NCBI GenBank assembly: GCA_028066595.1
Contig: JALCBJ010000003.1
Location: 72,936-136,935 of the forward strand
DNA from: Thermoanaerobaculia bacterium
GTDB lineage: Bacteria; Acidobacteriota; Thermoanaerobaculia; Multivoradales; J023
Length of the DNA stretch: 64,000 nt
Direction of reading: 5' to 3'
The translations under genes were made by a program, and so were the position numbers. The stretch's first letter is position 1, and each line of letters starts with the position of its first letter. Below, in pieces: positions 46,128 through 55,020 of the stretch. Under the pieces are notes generated by a model. It saw nothing but the letters and a program-made list of their open reading frames with translations, was not told the origin of the DNA and did no database searches.

Positions 46128-47540
46128 CTAATCCTCCACATATCCCAAGGCTCGAAGGCGGTCTAGCTCCTCTTCGGTCATCTGCGACTCCGGCGTCGGG
46201 CCCTTCGGCAACGGATCGAGGCTCTGGAGCTGGCGGCTGTAGCTCGTGCCCAGATCGAGTCGTGTAGCAAGAAGGTTGTTGGCTTCGTCCGGATCGTCGC
46301 CGAGGTGGTAAAGCTCACTCTCGCGGGGTTTTTCCAGGTGGTGGATGTACTTCCAGGGAGGGTCGACGACGACGAGCAAGAAGTCGTCGTTGACGTTTCC
46401 ATCGTCGCCGACGCCGGGGAAGACCCTTTTGTTCATCAGGTCGGCATAAGCCCACGGCGCGGAGGATTCCGCCGGTGTCGGTCCGCCTTCAAGGAGCGGC
46501 AGGAGGCTTCGTCCGTCCATGGGCGGACGCTCTCCCTCGAAGCCCGTGAGGTCGAGGACGGTCGGCGCTAGGTCGACCTGCCGCACCATCGTCTCGATGC
46601 TGCGAGCGACGACACTGGGCCCTCGGACCAGGAGCGGGATATGGATCTGTTCCTGGTAGAGGATGCCGTGTCCCCACCAGCCGTGCTCCCCGAGACCTTC
46701 GCCGTGATCGGCGGTGACGAGAATGGTCGTCCCGTTCTTGTCGAGAGCAGCGAGCAAGCGCCCGACCTGGGCGTCCATGTAGGCGACCTCTCGGTCGTAC
46801 ACGGCCCGTAGCGCCTCGAAGGGATCCGAGCTGCCCACTCCCTCGATGGGTTGTGGCGGCGCGAAGTCCTCGGGCGGCAGCACCTCGGTGTCGTGCGGGT
46901 CGAAATAGTGGACCCAGAGAAAGTACGGCTCTCTGGCCTGTCGGAGCCAGGCCAGGGCGCGATCTGTGGTGGCGTCGGCCCGACGCTGTGACCGCCCGGT
47001 GTCGATCGTGCCCCCTGCTTGGACGGTGTCGGGTCCGGGCGGCTCCAAGAACTCCTCGTCGAAAACCCCGAAGCCCTGTGCGAGGCCAAAGCGACTGCCG
47101 GCCGGAAAGGCGCTGATGACGCCGGCGGTAGCGTAGCCGGCGTCCGAGAGCAGCTCGGCCACCGTCACGGCGTCGTCGGCCAGCAGGTAACGGCTACCGT
47201 GAAGCACCCTCAGGCCGTGGCCGTAGGGGTTGAGACCCGTAAAGATCGATGCATGGGACACCGGCGTCACCCCCGACTGGGCGATCGCCAACTCGAAGAC
47301 CGCCGACTGGGCCGCGAGCTCGTCCAGGTTAGGTGTCAGCCCTCTGTTGGATCCGTACGCACCGAGGCGGTCCGCCCGCGTGGTGTCGAGAGTCACCAAG
47401 ACGATGTTCTGTCGCCTATCCAGCCGTCCTTCCTCCCCGGTTGGCGAACACCCAACGCCGGTGACAAGAAGCAGCAACACCCAACCAGAAGCAACGACTT
47501 GTCGCTCCGAAATCCTTGAGATCCAACGGGTTCTGGGCAT
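46128..47540 (-). CDS. Sulfatase-like (alkaline phosphatase superfamily) lipoprotein
   Basis: The ATG at 47540 gives a lipoprotein signal (VLLLLVTGVGC); the track start is an extension. The 470-residue protein has the N-terminal metal motif IVLVTLDTTRADRLGAYG, the nucleophile region VTPVSHASIFTG, ILVTADHGEGLGEH with metal ligands, and a C-terminal substrate domain. At the position where sulfatases have the formylglycine Cys/Ser of C-x-P-S-R, a Thr is present (VTPVSH), and the Arg is a His. This suggests a phosphodiesterase or phosphotransferase activity rather than a classical sulfatase. It is outer-face anchored and divergent from the PQQ-propeller gene. Confidence 0.82.
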   Translation of the reverse strand: MPRTRWISRISERQVVASGWVLLLLVTGVGCSPTGEEGRLDRRQNIVLVTLDTTRADRLGAYGSNRGLTPNLDELAAQSAVFELAIAQSGVTPVSHASIFTGLNPYGHGLRVLHGSRYLLADDAVTVAELLSDAGYATAGVISAFPAGSRFGLAQGFGVFDEEFLEPPGPDTVQAGGTIDTGRSQRRADATTDRALAWLRQAREPYFLWVHYFDPHDTEVLPPEDFAPPQPIEGVGSSDPFEALRAVYDREVAYMDAQVGRLLAALDKNGTTILVTADHGEGLGEHGWWGHGILYQEQIHIPLLVRGPSVVARSIETMVRQVDLAPTVLDLTGFEGERPPMDGRSLLPLLEGGPTPAESSAPWAYADLMNKRVFPGVGDDGNVNDDFLLVVVDPPWKYIHHLEKPRESELYHLGDDPDEANNLLATRLDLGTSYSRQLQSLDPLPKGPTPESQMTEEELDRLRALGYVED

Positions 47541-47668
47541 GGCGCGCAGTATACGAAACCCAGCTCGAGACCGAGCCTGGTGGGCGCCGGAGACGATCCG
47601 AACCACAGCCGCCGAGGCTGAAACTAGGTGACTCCAAATCCCGAGCGGCAGCGAATACAGGGGACGCT

Positions 47669-48958
47669 ATGAGGAAAACCAGCTGCAGATTCTCGTGCCA
47701 GTCCCCGACTTTCGCATTGGCCCTATCGCTCGCGAGTGCTCTGGTGCTCACTCCGTTCGGCTTGCTGGCGCAGTCGGCCAGCGATCCCGGCTGGCCGCAG
47801 TGGCGCGGTCCACAGCGCGACGGCAACGCTGCGGGACCAACCTGGGCCGACAGCTTACGAGGGTTGCAGCTGCTGTGGCGGGTCGACCTGGGACCCGGCT
47901 ACTCAGGGCCCATTGTCACGGAACAGCAGGTATTTGTCGCCGAGACCGTCGGCGGCAAGACCGAGTCGGTTCGCGCCCTGAACCGGCAGACCGGCGAGCA
48001 ACAGTGGCGCGTCTCGTGGCCGGGAGAAGGCAAAGTACCGTTCTTCGCGCGCGCGAACGGCGACTGGATCCGGGCGACACCGGCCTGGGATGGCGAGAAC
48101 CTATATGTCGGCGGAATGAACGAGGTGCTGGTCAAGCTCGACGGCGCCACCGGCCGCGAGCTGTGGCGGGTCGATTTCCCTCGGCGATTCGGTACCAAAG
48201 TGCCGGATTTCGGCTTCGCCAGCTCGCCGCTGGTCGACGGTGAGGCGGTCTTCGTCCAGGCCGCCAACTCGCTGGTCAAGCTCGATCGGCAAACCGGCAA
48301 GACCCTGTGGCGCCAACTCGAATCCGACGGGGCGATCGCAGTCAGTGGCGCGTTTTCGTCGCCGGTCCTGGCCGAGCTAAGCGGCCGTCGGCAGCTGGTC
48401 GTGCAGACCCGGACCACGCTCTACGGGCTCGACCCGCAGTCTGGAACCGTGCTCTGGTCGCAGGATGTGCCGGGCTTCCGGGGTATGAACATTCTTACCC
48501 CGAGCCCCTATGGCGACGCGATCCTGACCAGCTCTTATCGGCAGAAGTCGTTCCTGTTCGGCATCGAGCCCGAAGGCGACGGTTGGCGGGTGAGCGAGCT
48601 GTGGACCAACAAGGCGCATGCCTACATGTCCTCGCCCGCCATCATCGGCGACCACGCCTATCTGCACCTCGGCAACCAGCGGCTCACCTGTCTCGATCTG
48701 CGGACCGGCGAGAGCCGCTGGACCAGCCAGCCGTTCGGCAAGTATTGGAGCGTCGCGATCCAGGGTGACCGAATCCTGGCGCTCGATGCCGACGGCGAGT
48801 TGCACCTGCTGCGGGCCAATCCCGAACGCCTCGAGATTCTCGACTCGCGACAAGTCAGCAACAGTCCGACCTGGGGACACCTCGCAGTCGCCGACGGTGA
48901 GGTTTTCATCCGCGAGCTCGAGGCGGTTGCCGCCTACCGCTGGCCAGCCGGCAACTAA
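47669..48958 (+). CDS. Exported PQQ-type beta-propeller protein
   Basis: The ATG at 47669 (MRKTSCRFSCQSPTFALALSLASALVLTPFGLLAQ) gives a signal peptide; the earlier track start is rejected. The 429-residue protein has repeated propeller blades: WPQWRGPQRDGN, LWRVDLGPGYSGPIV, RALNRQTGEQQWRVSW, LVKLDGATGRELWRV and LVKLDRQTGKTLWRQL, all with the A-x-D/N-x-x-T-G-x-x-L-W pattern of PQQ/YncE-like domains. These can bind PQQ in dehydrogenases or serve as scaffolds. The short length and lack of a dehydrogenase signature suggest scaffold or outer-membrane assembly-like (BamB-type) use. Confidence 0.8.
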   Translation: MRKTSCRFSCQSPTFALALSLASALVLTPFGLLAQSASDPGWPQWRGPQRDGNAAGPTWADSLRGLQLLWRVDLGPGYSGPIVTEQQVFVAETVGGKTESVRALNRQTGEQQWRVSWPGEGKVPFFARANGDWIRATPAWDGENLYVGGMNEVLVKLDGATGRELWRVDFPRRFGTKVPDFGFASSPLVDGEAVFVQAANSLVKLDRQTGKTLWRQLESDGAIAVSGAFSSPVLAELSGRRQLVVQTRTTLYGLDPQSGTVLWSQDVPGFRGMNILTPSPYGDAILTSSYRQKSFLFGIEPEGDGWRVSELWTNKAHAYMSSPAIIGDHAYLHLGNQRLTCLDLRTGESRWTSQPFGKYWSVAIQGDRILALDADGELHLLRANPERLEILDSRQVSNSPTWGHLAVADGEVFIRELEAVAAYRWPAGN

Positions 48959-49277
48959 CAGTCACCGTCGCCCCCCTTAGCGCAAAAGGAATGTGCTTCA
49001 CGCAGCTGCCGCAGGCCGACTTGGAGGCGCCATCGCGGCGCAGCTGGACTGACGAGGGTCATGGAAACATCACCTGGTCGGCCCGCCAATGGACCGCCTG
49101 GGCAAGAAGATGCACGATGAGGCGTTTTCGGCGATACAATCTCGTCAGCGCAACCAGCTAGGCGCCCTTTCTCGCCCATTCGCGGCAAACCAGCGTTCGG
49201 TAGGTCTTCTCCAGACCTGCCTCGGGTGTTGGATCGTGTCGTAATCCCCTTCGCTTGCCACCGATGACGTTCAAAGC
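48959..49277. other. Non-coding gap (319 bp)
   Basis: Between the PQQ-propeller gene and the second kinase gene. Apart from the candidate -10 element at 49135, no ORF, repeat or hairpin was noted. Confidence 0.5.
49135..49140 (+). promoter_or_regulatory. Candidate -10 element (TACAAT) upstream of the second kinase
   Basis: GCGATACAATC lies 137 bp upstream of the kinase start, leaving a long leader. No clear -35 is present. It resembles the elements at 20913 and 34136. Confidence 0.3.
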
Positions 49278-50273
49278 ATGATTGGCTCTCAGATCTCCCA
49301 CTACCAAATCAAGGACAAGCTCGGGGGCGGTTCCATCGGCGTGGTGTATCGCGCTGAAGACACCCGGGACGGACACGAAGTCGCGTTCAAGTTCTTGCCC
49401 TTCGATCTGCGCGACGATCAGGTCGCGCGGGATGCGTTCGTCGACGAGGCTCAGGCGTCTTCGTCGCTGGAACACCCGAACATCTGCACGATCCACGACA
49501 TAGGCAACGCGGAGGACGGCCGCATGTTCGTGGTGATGACGCTCTACGACGGCGAAACGCTCAAGCAGCGTCTCGAGAGCGGAGCGCTACCGACCGAAGA
49601 GGCAGTGCGCATCGTACGTGCGATCGCCGATGGACTGGCAGCGGCACACGAGCGCGGTATCGTGCATCGCGACATCAAGCCCGGCAACGTGATGTTGACG
49701 GAGGATGGTGGCGTCCGGATCGTCGACTTCGGGTTGGCACGAGTGGTCAGTCACGGACAACCTGGCTTGACGCAGATCGGCGCGTCTATGGGCACGCCTA
49801 CCTACATGTCGCCGGAGCAGACCTTGGGCGACGAGGTGGACGAGCGTTCCGACGTTTGGTCGCTAGGAGTGCTCTTCTACGAATGCCTTACCGGCGAGCT
49901 TCCTTTCGATGGAGCCAACCTGCCGACAGTCATTCAGGCCATCCATTCGAAGCAACCCGAGCCTCCGAGCCAACTCAACGCCGAGATCCCCGCGAGCCTG
50001 GACCACTCGGTCCTGGCTTGCCTCGCGAAGTCACGTGACGACCGCCTTTCTTCCTGTCGTGACTTGCTCGACGAGTTGGATCGCTTGGCGGAACGATCCG
50101 CCGCCGGTACGTCGGAAGACGATGGCGGCTCGCAGGCGACATCCGCCCAAGCAGAATCCGGTGAAGAGCGGGACACAGCGAGCCCGTCCGATACGAGTTC
50201 TGCCGGCTCGGGTGGATGTCTCCTGATCTTCGCAGCCCCGTGGCTCGGGCTTCTGGGTTTCCTCCTTCTATGA
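49278..50273 (+). CDS. Serine/threonine protein kinase, C-terminal membrane anchor
   Basis: The 331-residue kinase has the ATP loop LGGGSIGVVYRAED, Lys38 in the unusual VAFKF context, catalytic HRDIKPGN (Asp132), and DFG (Asp150). The APE region is GTPTYMSPEQT, and SDVWSLGVLFYECLTGELPF is canonical. After the kinase domain, about 40 residues of acidic/Ser-rich linker lead to one short helix at the end (GCLLIFAAPWLGLLGFLLL), so it is probably tail-anchored with the kinase in the cytoplasm and no external domain. It is monocistronic. It shares the fold but not the sensor layout of the first kinase. Confidence 0.92.
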   Translation: MIGSQISHYQIKDKLGGGSIGVVYRAEDTRDGHEVAFKFLPFDLRDDQVARDAFVDEAQASSSLEHPNICTIHDIGNAEDGRMFVVMTLYDGETLKQRLESGALPTEEAVRIVRAIADGLAAAHERGIVHRDIKPGNVMLTEDGGVRIVDFGLARVVSHGQPGLTQIGASMGTPTYMSPEQTLGDEVDERSDVWSLGVLFYECLTGELPFDGANLPTVIQAIHSKQPEPPSQLNAEIPASLDHSVLACLAKSRDDRLSSCRDLLDELDRLAERSAAGTSEDDGGSQATSAQAESGEERDTASPSDTSSAGSGGCLLIFAAPWLGLLGFLLL

Positions 50274-50398
50274 CCCGGCGCTCTTCGATCTCGACGGCGT
50301 CTACTGAACCGACACAGACTTCTCCGACCCGACGCATTCCACCTCCTCCACATTCCTGACCGGACGCTCCTGCTCCGACAGTCGCAAAAGGAGATGCC

Positions 50399-50653
50399 AT
50401 GTCCGTTGAAACACTCCTCGTCATTCTGCTCGTCGGTGGTATCGCGGGCTGGCTCGCCGGGCTCGTCATGCGCGGCCGCGGACTCGGTCTGGTGGGAAAC
50501 ATCATCGTGGGAATCTTGGGCGCCTTCGTGGGCGGCTGGCTACTCGGGGTCCTCGGCATCAGCCTGATGGGCGGCCTGATTGGCTCGATCCTCCAGGCAA
50601 CACTAGGCGCCGTCGTCCTGCTCGCGATCATCAGCGTTCTGAAGAAGGCGTAG
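50399..50653 (+). CDS. GlsB/YeaQ/YmgE-family stress membrane protein
   Basis: The 84-residue protein has an AAAGGAG ribosome binding site. Three tightly packed hydrophobic segments with glycine motifs (LLVILLVGGIAGWLAGLVMRGRGLGLVGNIIVGILGAFVGGWLLG) are the transglycosylase-associated (PF04226) signature. Relatives are small inner-membrane proteins induced by stress, with no known enzymatic role despite the name. It lies 125 bp after the kinase gene, so co-regulation is possible. Confidence 0.9.
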   Translation: MSVETLLVILLVGGIAGWLAGLVMRGRGLGLVGNIIVGILGAFVGGWLLGVLGISLMGGLIGSILQATLGAVVLLAIISVLKKA

Positions 50654-50757
50654 CGTCCTCCACTTCCACGGCAGTCGCTGGAATCAGGCCTCGAGGCAGC
50701 GGATCGGCATTGCCCGGGCGGAAGGGCACGACCTCGCGAGGTGCGCGCTTCGCCGCC

Positions 50758-52674
50758 TCAAGGCTCTCGGGCGACCGGATAGATCCGGTATCGCTCGTCG
50801 TAGAACGGTGTGCGACGGTAGAAGAACTGGAGACGCTCCCGGGGTGAAGCAGCGAAGTCGGGATCGTCCTCGAGACGCGCTTCGTACTCGGCCCGAAGCT
50901 CCTCGTCTTCGGCCAGCATGCGACGAGCCATGGGCTCCATGACATAAGCCTCGACATACTCGGGCTGTGTAAGGGTGTGAAGGAAAAAGCCCCATCGGAA
51001 GAACGAGTCATCAGCCTGGGGTTCCAGCAGCACGGCTGCCAGAAGCCCCAGTGGCTGGTCGACGGGTACACGGACCGATCCGGCCGGCAAAGCTATGGTG
51101 CGCCGTTCCAGGGTCGGTGGGCTGTCGAAGGAGACACGAGCTCGTCCTTCGAAGGGTCTGGGTTCCAGGACCGCCCCATCGACACGGTATAGGTCGACCT
51201 CGAGACTCTTTCCCCTCTCCAACGTCTCCATCTCGACACCGTGCAGGCGCAGGCGCTCGATGACCTCCTGCCAGGGCGCGGGGATCCAGTAGGCACTCGG
51301 CAGCTCCACCTCGACGGTCGGCGACGTCGGATACACCGCGGACAGCTTCTTTTCGGTGGGCAATCCCAACCACCGGATCTGATCCGCTCCAGTCACGTCC
51401 GAAGCCTCTTTCTTCCACTCCACCCCGAGGAATTCCTGTTCGGCCAAATCGGGCGCAGATCGGTTTACGGTCCACCCCAGAGCCTGTCTCCTTGGTCGCG
51501 TCGCTCGATCGGCATCGATCGCTGTACGCAAGGATCTGACCTGCCGCGCGGCCACGTCGAGCAACGCCTCGAGAAAGACCCGTGTACCCAGGACGCGCTG
51601 ATCGTAGGGCTTCAATGAATGGTTCTCCACCAGGATCGTCGGTAGATGACGCCAGCCGCCGTAGCCGTCGGAGTATCGCGGCCCTGAAGCGTTCCAGTGA
51701 AAGAGCATCGTCGGATTCTGGGAATCGGTGGCGAACACCAGATACCCAGGCACATGCCCCGCTTCTGCGAGCCGCGCCGACACCGCCGGATCGAAGATCT
51801 TCTTCAGAAACCGGTGGATGGATGGCGACGAGGTGTGCTCGCCGGCGTATCCCCACGTGATGTCGTACTGATAGTCGATACCGTCGGTCACGTGGAGATC
51901 TACGTAGAGATCGGGCTGCCAATTCCCGAGCGCCCGAAGCATCGCCTGCATCTCGGGCGAGTCCGCCTTGGCATAGTCGCGGTTGAGATTGAGGTTGGTC
52001 GCGGTCGAGCGCCAGCCCATCACTTCCGGACCGCGTTGATTGATGCGTGCGAAACGAGATTTTCGCTCATGCCCATCGACGTTGAAGATCGGTACGAAGA
52101 GGAAGTGCACACCGTCGAGCAAGGTCTCGGCCCTTCGGCCCATGTCCGTCGCCGCCTCCGGCTGAACCATGTCGCGCAGCAACATGAGACCCGCGTCCTT
52201 GCCATCGATCTCACCAGAGTGGATCCCCGCCTGCGCGAACACCACCGGCTCGCCAGTCGCGTGAAGTTCTGCGGGCGTCGGTACTCCGCCGTCCCGCCGC
52301 TGCACCTTGGAAGCCACCACCATCCAGATCTCACGGCCTTCGCCGCTCCGGCCCAGGGAAACCATGTGTAACTGCGGCGACGAGGCCACGAGAGCCTCCA
52401 GATACGAGACCGTCTCGTCGTAGGACGGCGTGCAGCGCAGGTCCGAAGCCTCTGCGTGGGTCAGCCACGGCGAAGAAGAATCTGAACGCAACGCCAGACC
52501 ACGGCTGGCTCCGTCCCAGTGCAACACCGGTGGCAAGATGTTTCGCGACGCAGCCTTGAGGCCAGAGTCCCCGCCGGGCGGCGGGCAGTCGGCAGGCGGA
52601 CCGGCTGCCCAGGTACCGACGCTTGCCAAAGAAAGCAATAAAAGAGAGGCCAGGATCGATGATCGGCGCTGCAT
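50758..52674 (-). CDS. Exported M14-family zinc carboxypeptidase
   Basis: The ATG at 52674 (MQRRSSILASLLLLSLASVGTWA), with GGAG at good spacing, is preferred over 52686. The 638-residue protein has a signal peptide, then the peptidase domain: zinc motif HSGE in AGIHSGEIDGKDAGLML, a second His in LYVDLHVTDG, substrate-binding and Tyr/Glu region TILVENHSLKPYDQRV. The C-terminal 200 residues are beta-rich (VEVELPSAYWIPAPWQEVIERL). It probably trims peptides or peptidoglycan stems in the periplasm. The gene converges on the GlsB-type gene across about 100 bp. Confidence 0.87.
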   Translation of the reverse strand: MQRRSSILASLLLLSLASVGTWAAGPPADCPPPGGDSGLKAASRNILPPVLHWDGASRGLALRSDSSSPWLTHAEASDLRCTPSYDETVSYLEALVASSPQLHMVSLGRSGEGREIWMVVASKVQRRDGGVPTPAELHATGEPVVFAQAGIHSGEIDGKDAGLMLLRDMVQPEAATDMGRRAETLLDGVHFLFVPIFNVDGHERKSRFARINQRGPEVMGWRSTATNLNLNRDYAKADSPEMQAMLRALGNWQPDLYVDLHVTDGIDYQYDITWGYAGEHTSSPSIHRFLKKIFDPAVSARLAEAGHVPGYLVFATDSQNPTMLFHWNASGPRYSDGYGGWRHLPTILVENHSLKPYDQRVLGTRVFLEALLDVAARQVRSLRTAIDADRATRPRRQALGWTVNRSAPDLAEQEFLGVEWKKEASDVTGADQIRWLGLPTEKKLSAVYPTSPTVEVELPSAYWIPAPWQEVIERLRLHGVEMETLERGKSLEVDLYRVDGAVLEPRPFEGRARVSFDSPPTLERRTIALPAGSVRVPVDQPLGLLAAVLLEPQADDSFFRWGFFLHTLTQPEYVEAYVMEPMARRMLAEDEELRAEYEARLEDDPDFAASPRERLQFFYRRTPFYDERYRIYPVAREP

Positions 52675-52862
52675 GGGGAACTCCATCTATAGATCGTGAA
52701 CGGGGATCATAGCTTCCGTCGCCCTTCAGTGATCACCGGGTCGAAGATCTGTTGCCGAGATCCGCCCTACGCGGGCGCGTCAACATTGGGACAGCAACGC
52801 ATTCGCGACGCGCCAGGTGGCGGGATCGAGGCGATCTACCGCGAAGAGCAGTGGAGAACGAC

Positions 52863-54287
52863 TCAGCCGACGCCGCCGTCGGTCTGACCCCGGGGATCGA
52901 GTGCCGCGTCGAGCTCGTCCGCTGGTAGGACCTGGCGCTCGGTGGCGATCTCTCGAACGGTGCGCCCCGTCTTGAACGCCTCTTTGGCAATAGATGCCGC
53001 CTGGTCATAGCCGATCTTCGGAGCCAACGCTGTGCACATCGCAAGGCTCTTTTCCACCAGCTCGCGATTGCGCTCTGCGTTCGCCTCCAGACCCACCACG
53101 CAGCGCTCCTCCAACAGATGGCAGGCATTGCCCAGAATCTCAATCGACTGCAAAAGGTTGTAGGCAATCACCGGCATCATCACGTTTAGCTCGAAGTTCC
53201 CAGCCGAGCCGGAGAATGCGATCGTGGCGTCGTTGCCCATGACCTGGGCGGCCACCATGAGTGTCATCTCGGGCATCACGGGGTTGACCTTTCCCGGCAT
53301 GATCGAGCTTCCGGGCTGGAGGCTAGGCAATACGATCTCACCGATTCCGCAACGCGGTCCGGAACCGAGCCAGCGGATGTCGTTGGCTACCTTTGCCAGA
53401 GAGACTGCAAGGGTTCGCAACGCGCCCGAAGTCTCGACCGCTGCATCCTTGGCGGCCAGAGCCTCGAAGAGATTCGGCGCTTGCACGAAGGGAAGGCCGG
53501 TGGTCGTCGCGATGCCTGCGATCACCCGGGTGGCGAATCCCGATGGCGCATTGAGACCGGTACCGACTGCCGTTCCTCCCAGTGCCAGCTCGGCAAGCCG
53601 CGGCTTCACCGATTCGAGCCGGGCCCCACCGTTCCGGATCTGCTGGGCGTAGCCGGAAAACTCCTGGCCCAGGCGCACCGGCACGGCATCCTGAAGGTGG
53701 GTACGGCCGATCTTCACGACATCGTCGAACTCCGACGCTTTGGCTTCGAGCGCATCGGCGAGTCCCGACACCCGCGGCTCTAGATCCTCCACCAAAGCCT
53801 GGTAGGCGGAGACGTGAATCGAGGTCGGGATGGTGTCGTTGGAAGACTGGCCGGCGTTGACGTGGTCGTTGGGATGGACCGGCGATTTGGAGCCCACTGT
53901 GCCGCCGAGGATCTCGATCGCCCGGTTGGCGATCACCTCGTTGACGTTCATGTTGGTGGAGGTACCGGAGCCGGTCTGAAAGATGTCCAGCGGAAAGTCA
54001 TCGCGACGCGCGCCGCTGATCACCTCGTCGGCAGCCTGGACGATGGCGTCGGCGATGTCCGGCGGTACGATCCCCAACTCCTTGTTGACCTTGGCTGCCT
54101 CGCGTTTGATCAAGGCGTGAGCGGCGAGAAATCGATGGGGGAAACGCAGTCCGCTGACCGGAAAGTTGCGGCGGGCACGTTCGGTCTGGGCACCGTAGTA
54201 GGACCGGGAGGGAACCTCGATTTCTCCGAGGCTGTCGGTCTCGATTCGTGTCTCGGCGCCGGTATCGGAAAGGTCTCGTTGACTCAT
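52863..54287 (-). CDS. fumC: Fumarate hydratase class II
   Basis: This cytoplasmic enzyme interconverts fumarate and malate in the TCA cycle. The 474-residue protein matches family length. Motifs are PSRSYYGAQTERARRNFPVSG, QTGSGTSTNMNVNEVIANRA, HPNDHVNAGQSSNDTIPT, KIGRTHLQDAVP, and the signature GSSIMPGKVNPVMPE. Its ATG at 54287 has AGGATCT upstream. A proline-rich membrane protein gene starts 66 bp away on the other strand. Confidence 0.96.
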   Translation of the reverse strand: MSQRDLSDTGAETRIETDSLGEIEVPSRSYYGAQTERARRNFPVSGLRFPHRFLAAHALIKREAAKVNKELGIVPPDIADAIVQAADEVISGARRDDFPLDIFQTGSGTSTNMNVNEVIANRAIEILGGTVGSKSPVHPNDHVNAGQSSNDTIPTSIHVSAYQALVEDLEPRVSGLADALEAKASEFDDVVKIGRTHLQDAVPVRLGQEFSGYAQQIRNGGARLESVKPRLAELALGGTAVGTGLNAPSGFATRVIAGIATTTGLPFVQAPNLFEALAAKDAAVETSGALRTLAVSLAKVANDIRWLGSGPRCGIGEIVLPSLQPGSSIMPGKVNPVMPEMTLMVAAQVMGNDATIAFSGSAGNFELNVMMPVIAYNLLQSIEILGNACHLLEERCVVGLEANAERNRELVEKSLAMCTALAPKIGYDQAASIAKEAFKTGRTVREIATERQVLPADELDAALDPRGQTDGGVG

Positions 54288-54353
54288 GGCGAGATCCTAC
54301 CAGCGGAGGCGAAGCAGTACGTCTCCTGGCCTATGTGGTATTTTTTTGGCGCC

Positions 54354-55013
54354 ATGCCTCCGACAAGAGAGCTGTCGTCCGGAAGCCTCACAGGCCCTCC
54401 GCTGTGGACCCTCACGGCGGCTGTGGTCCTGGTGGCCGGCATTCTTTTCTATTTCGTTTCGGAGCCCTTGGCTGCGGCGTTCGATCTCTTGCTCCCGGCC
54501 CCCCCCGTGGTCGAGCAACCGGAGATCGCGGCGCCCGAGCCCGCCCCGGCACCAGAGCCCACCGAGCCGCCGCCGCCCCCACCGAGGGTCTGGACGCAAA
54601 CCGAGATCGAGGCTGGCATGGCGGAGCTCGGCGAGACCCTGGCTCAGCTGATCGAGGCTGGGCGCAGCGAGCTACCCACCTATGAAGATCTGGGCACCGA
54701 CGACGCGGTCAAGGCCCAGCGGGCCACCGCACGCTGGTCCCGCTGGGGCGTCGTATGGCACAACCGGGTCGAGGTGGAGCGCTCCAAAATGCCACCGCGC
54801 GAACAATGCCGGATCCACGAGGACGTACAGGATTCCTGTACCGAGATCCACGGCATCATGGACGACCTGGAGGCTGTCTCCGACGCGCTGACCTATGACG
54901 GCGCACGGACCCATCTCGATACGGTGGAAGACCGACTCGACCTGTACCTGGAACCCCCACCTCCCGAAGAAGAAGAATTGTCGGAGTCATCGGACGACAC
55001 CGGATCGGAATGA
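54354..55013 (+). CDS. Proline/glutamate-rich single-pass membrane protein
   Basis: The track ORF runs back into fumC; the ATG at 54354 (MPPTRELSSGSL) is the likely start, with 54333 as alternative. The 219-residue protein has one helix at about 15-37 (PLWTLTAAVVLVAGILFYFVSEPLAAAF), then a TonB-like Pro/Glu/Ala stretch (PEPAPAPEPTEPPPPPP), and a helical soluble domain with two cysteines (EQCRIHEDVQDSCTEIHGIMDDL). The end is acidic. No enzyme motif was seen; a periplasmic spacer or scaffold role is inference. Confidence 0.6.
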   Translation: MPPTRELSSGSLTGPPLWTLTAAVVLVAGILFYFVSEPLAAAFDLLLPAPPVVEQPEIAAPEPAPAPEPTEPPPPPPRVWTQTEIEAGMAELGETLAQLIEAGRSELPTYEDLGTDDAVKAQRATARWSRWGVVWHNRVEVERSKMPPREQCRIHEDVQDSCTEIHGIMDDLEAVSDALTYDGARTHLDTVEDRLDLYLEPPPPEEEELSESSDDTGSE

Positions 55014-55020
55014 GCTTCGA

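Noticed and set aside
53814-54353. N-terminal extension of the proline-rich membrane protein ORF
   Set aside because: It lies antisense inside fumC and lacks family features; the start at 54354 leads directly into the membrane helix.
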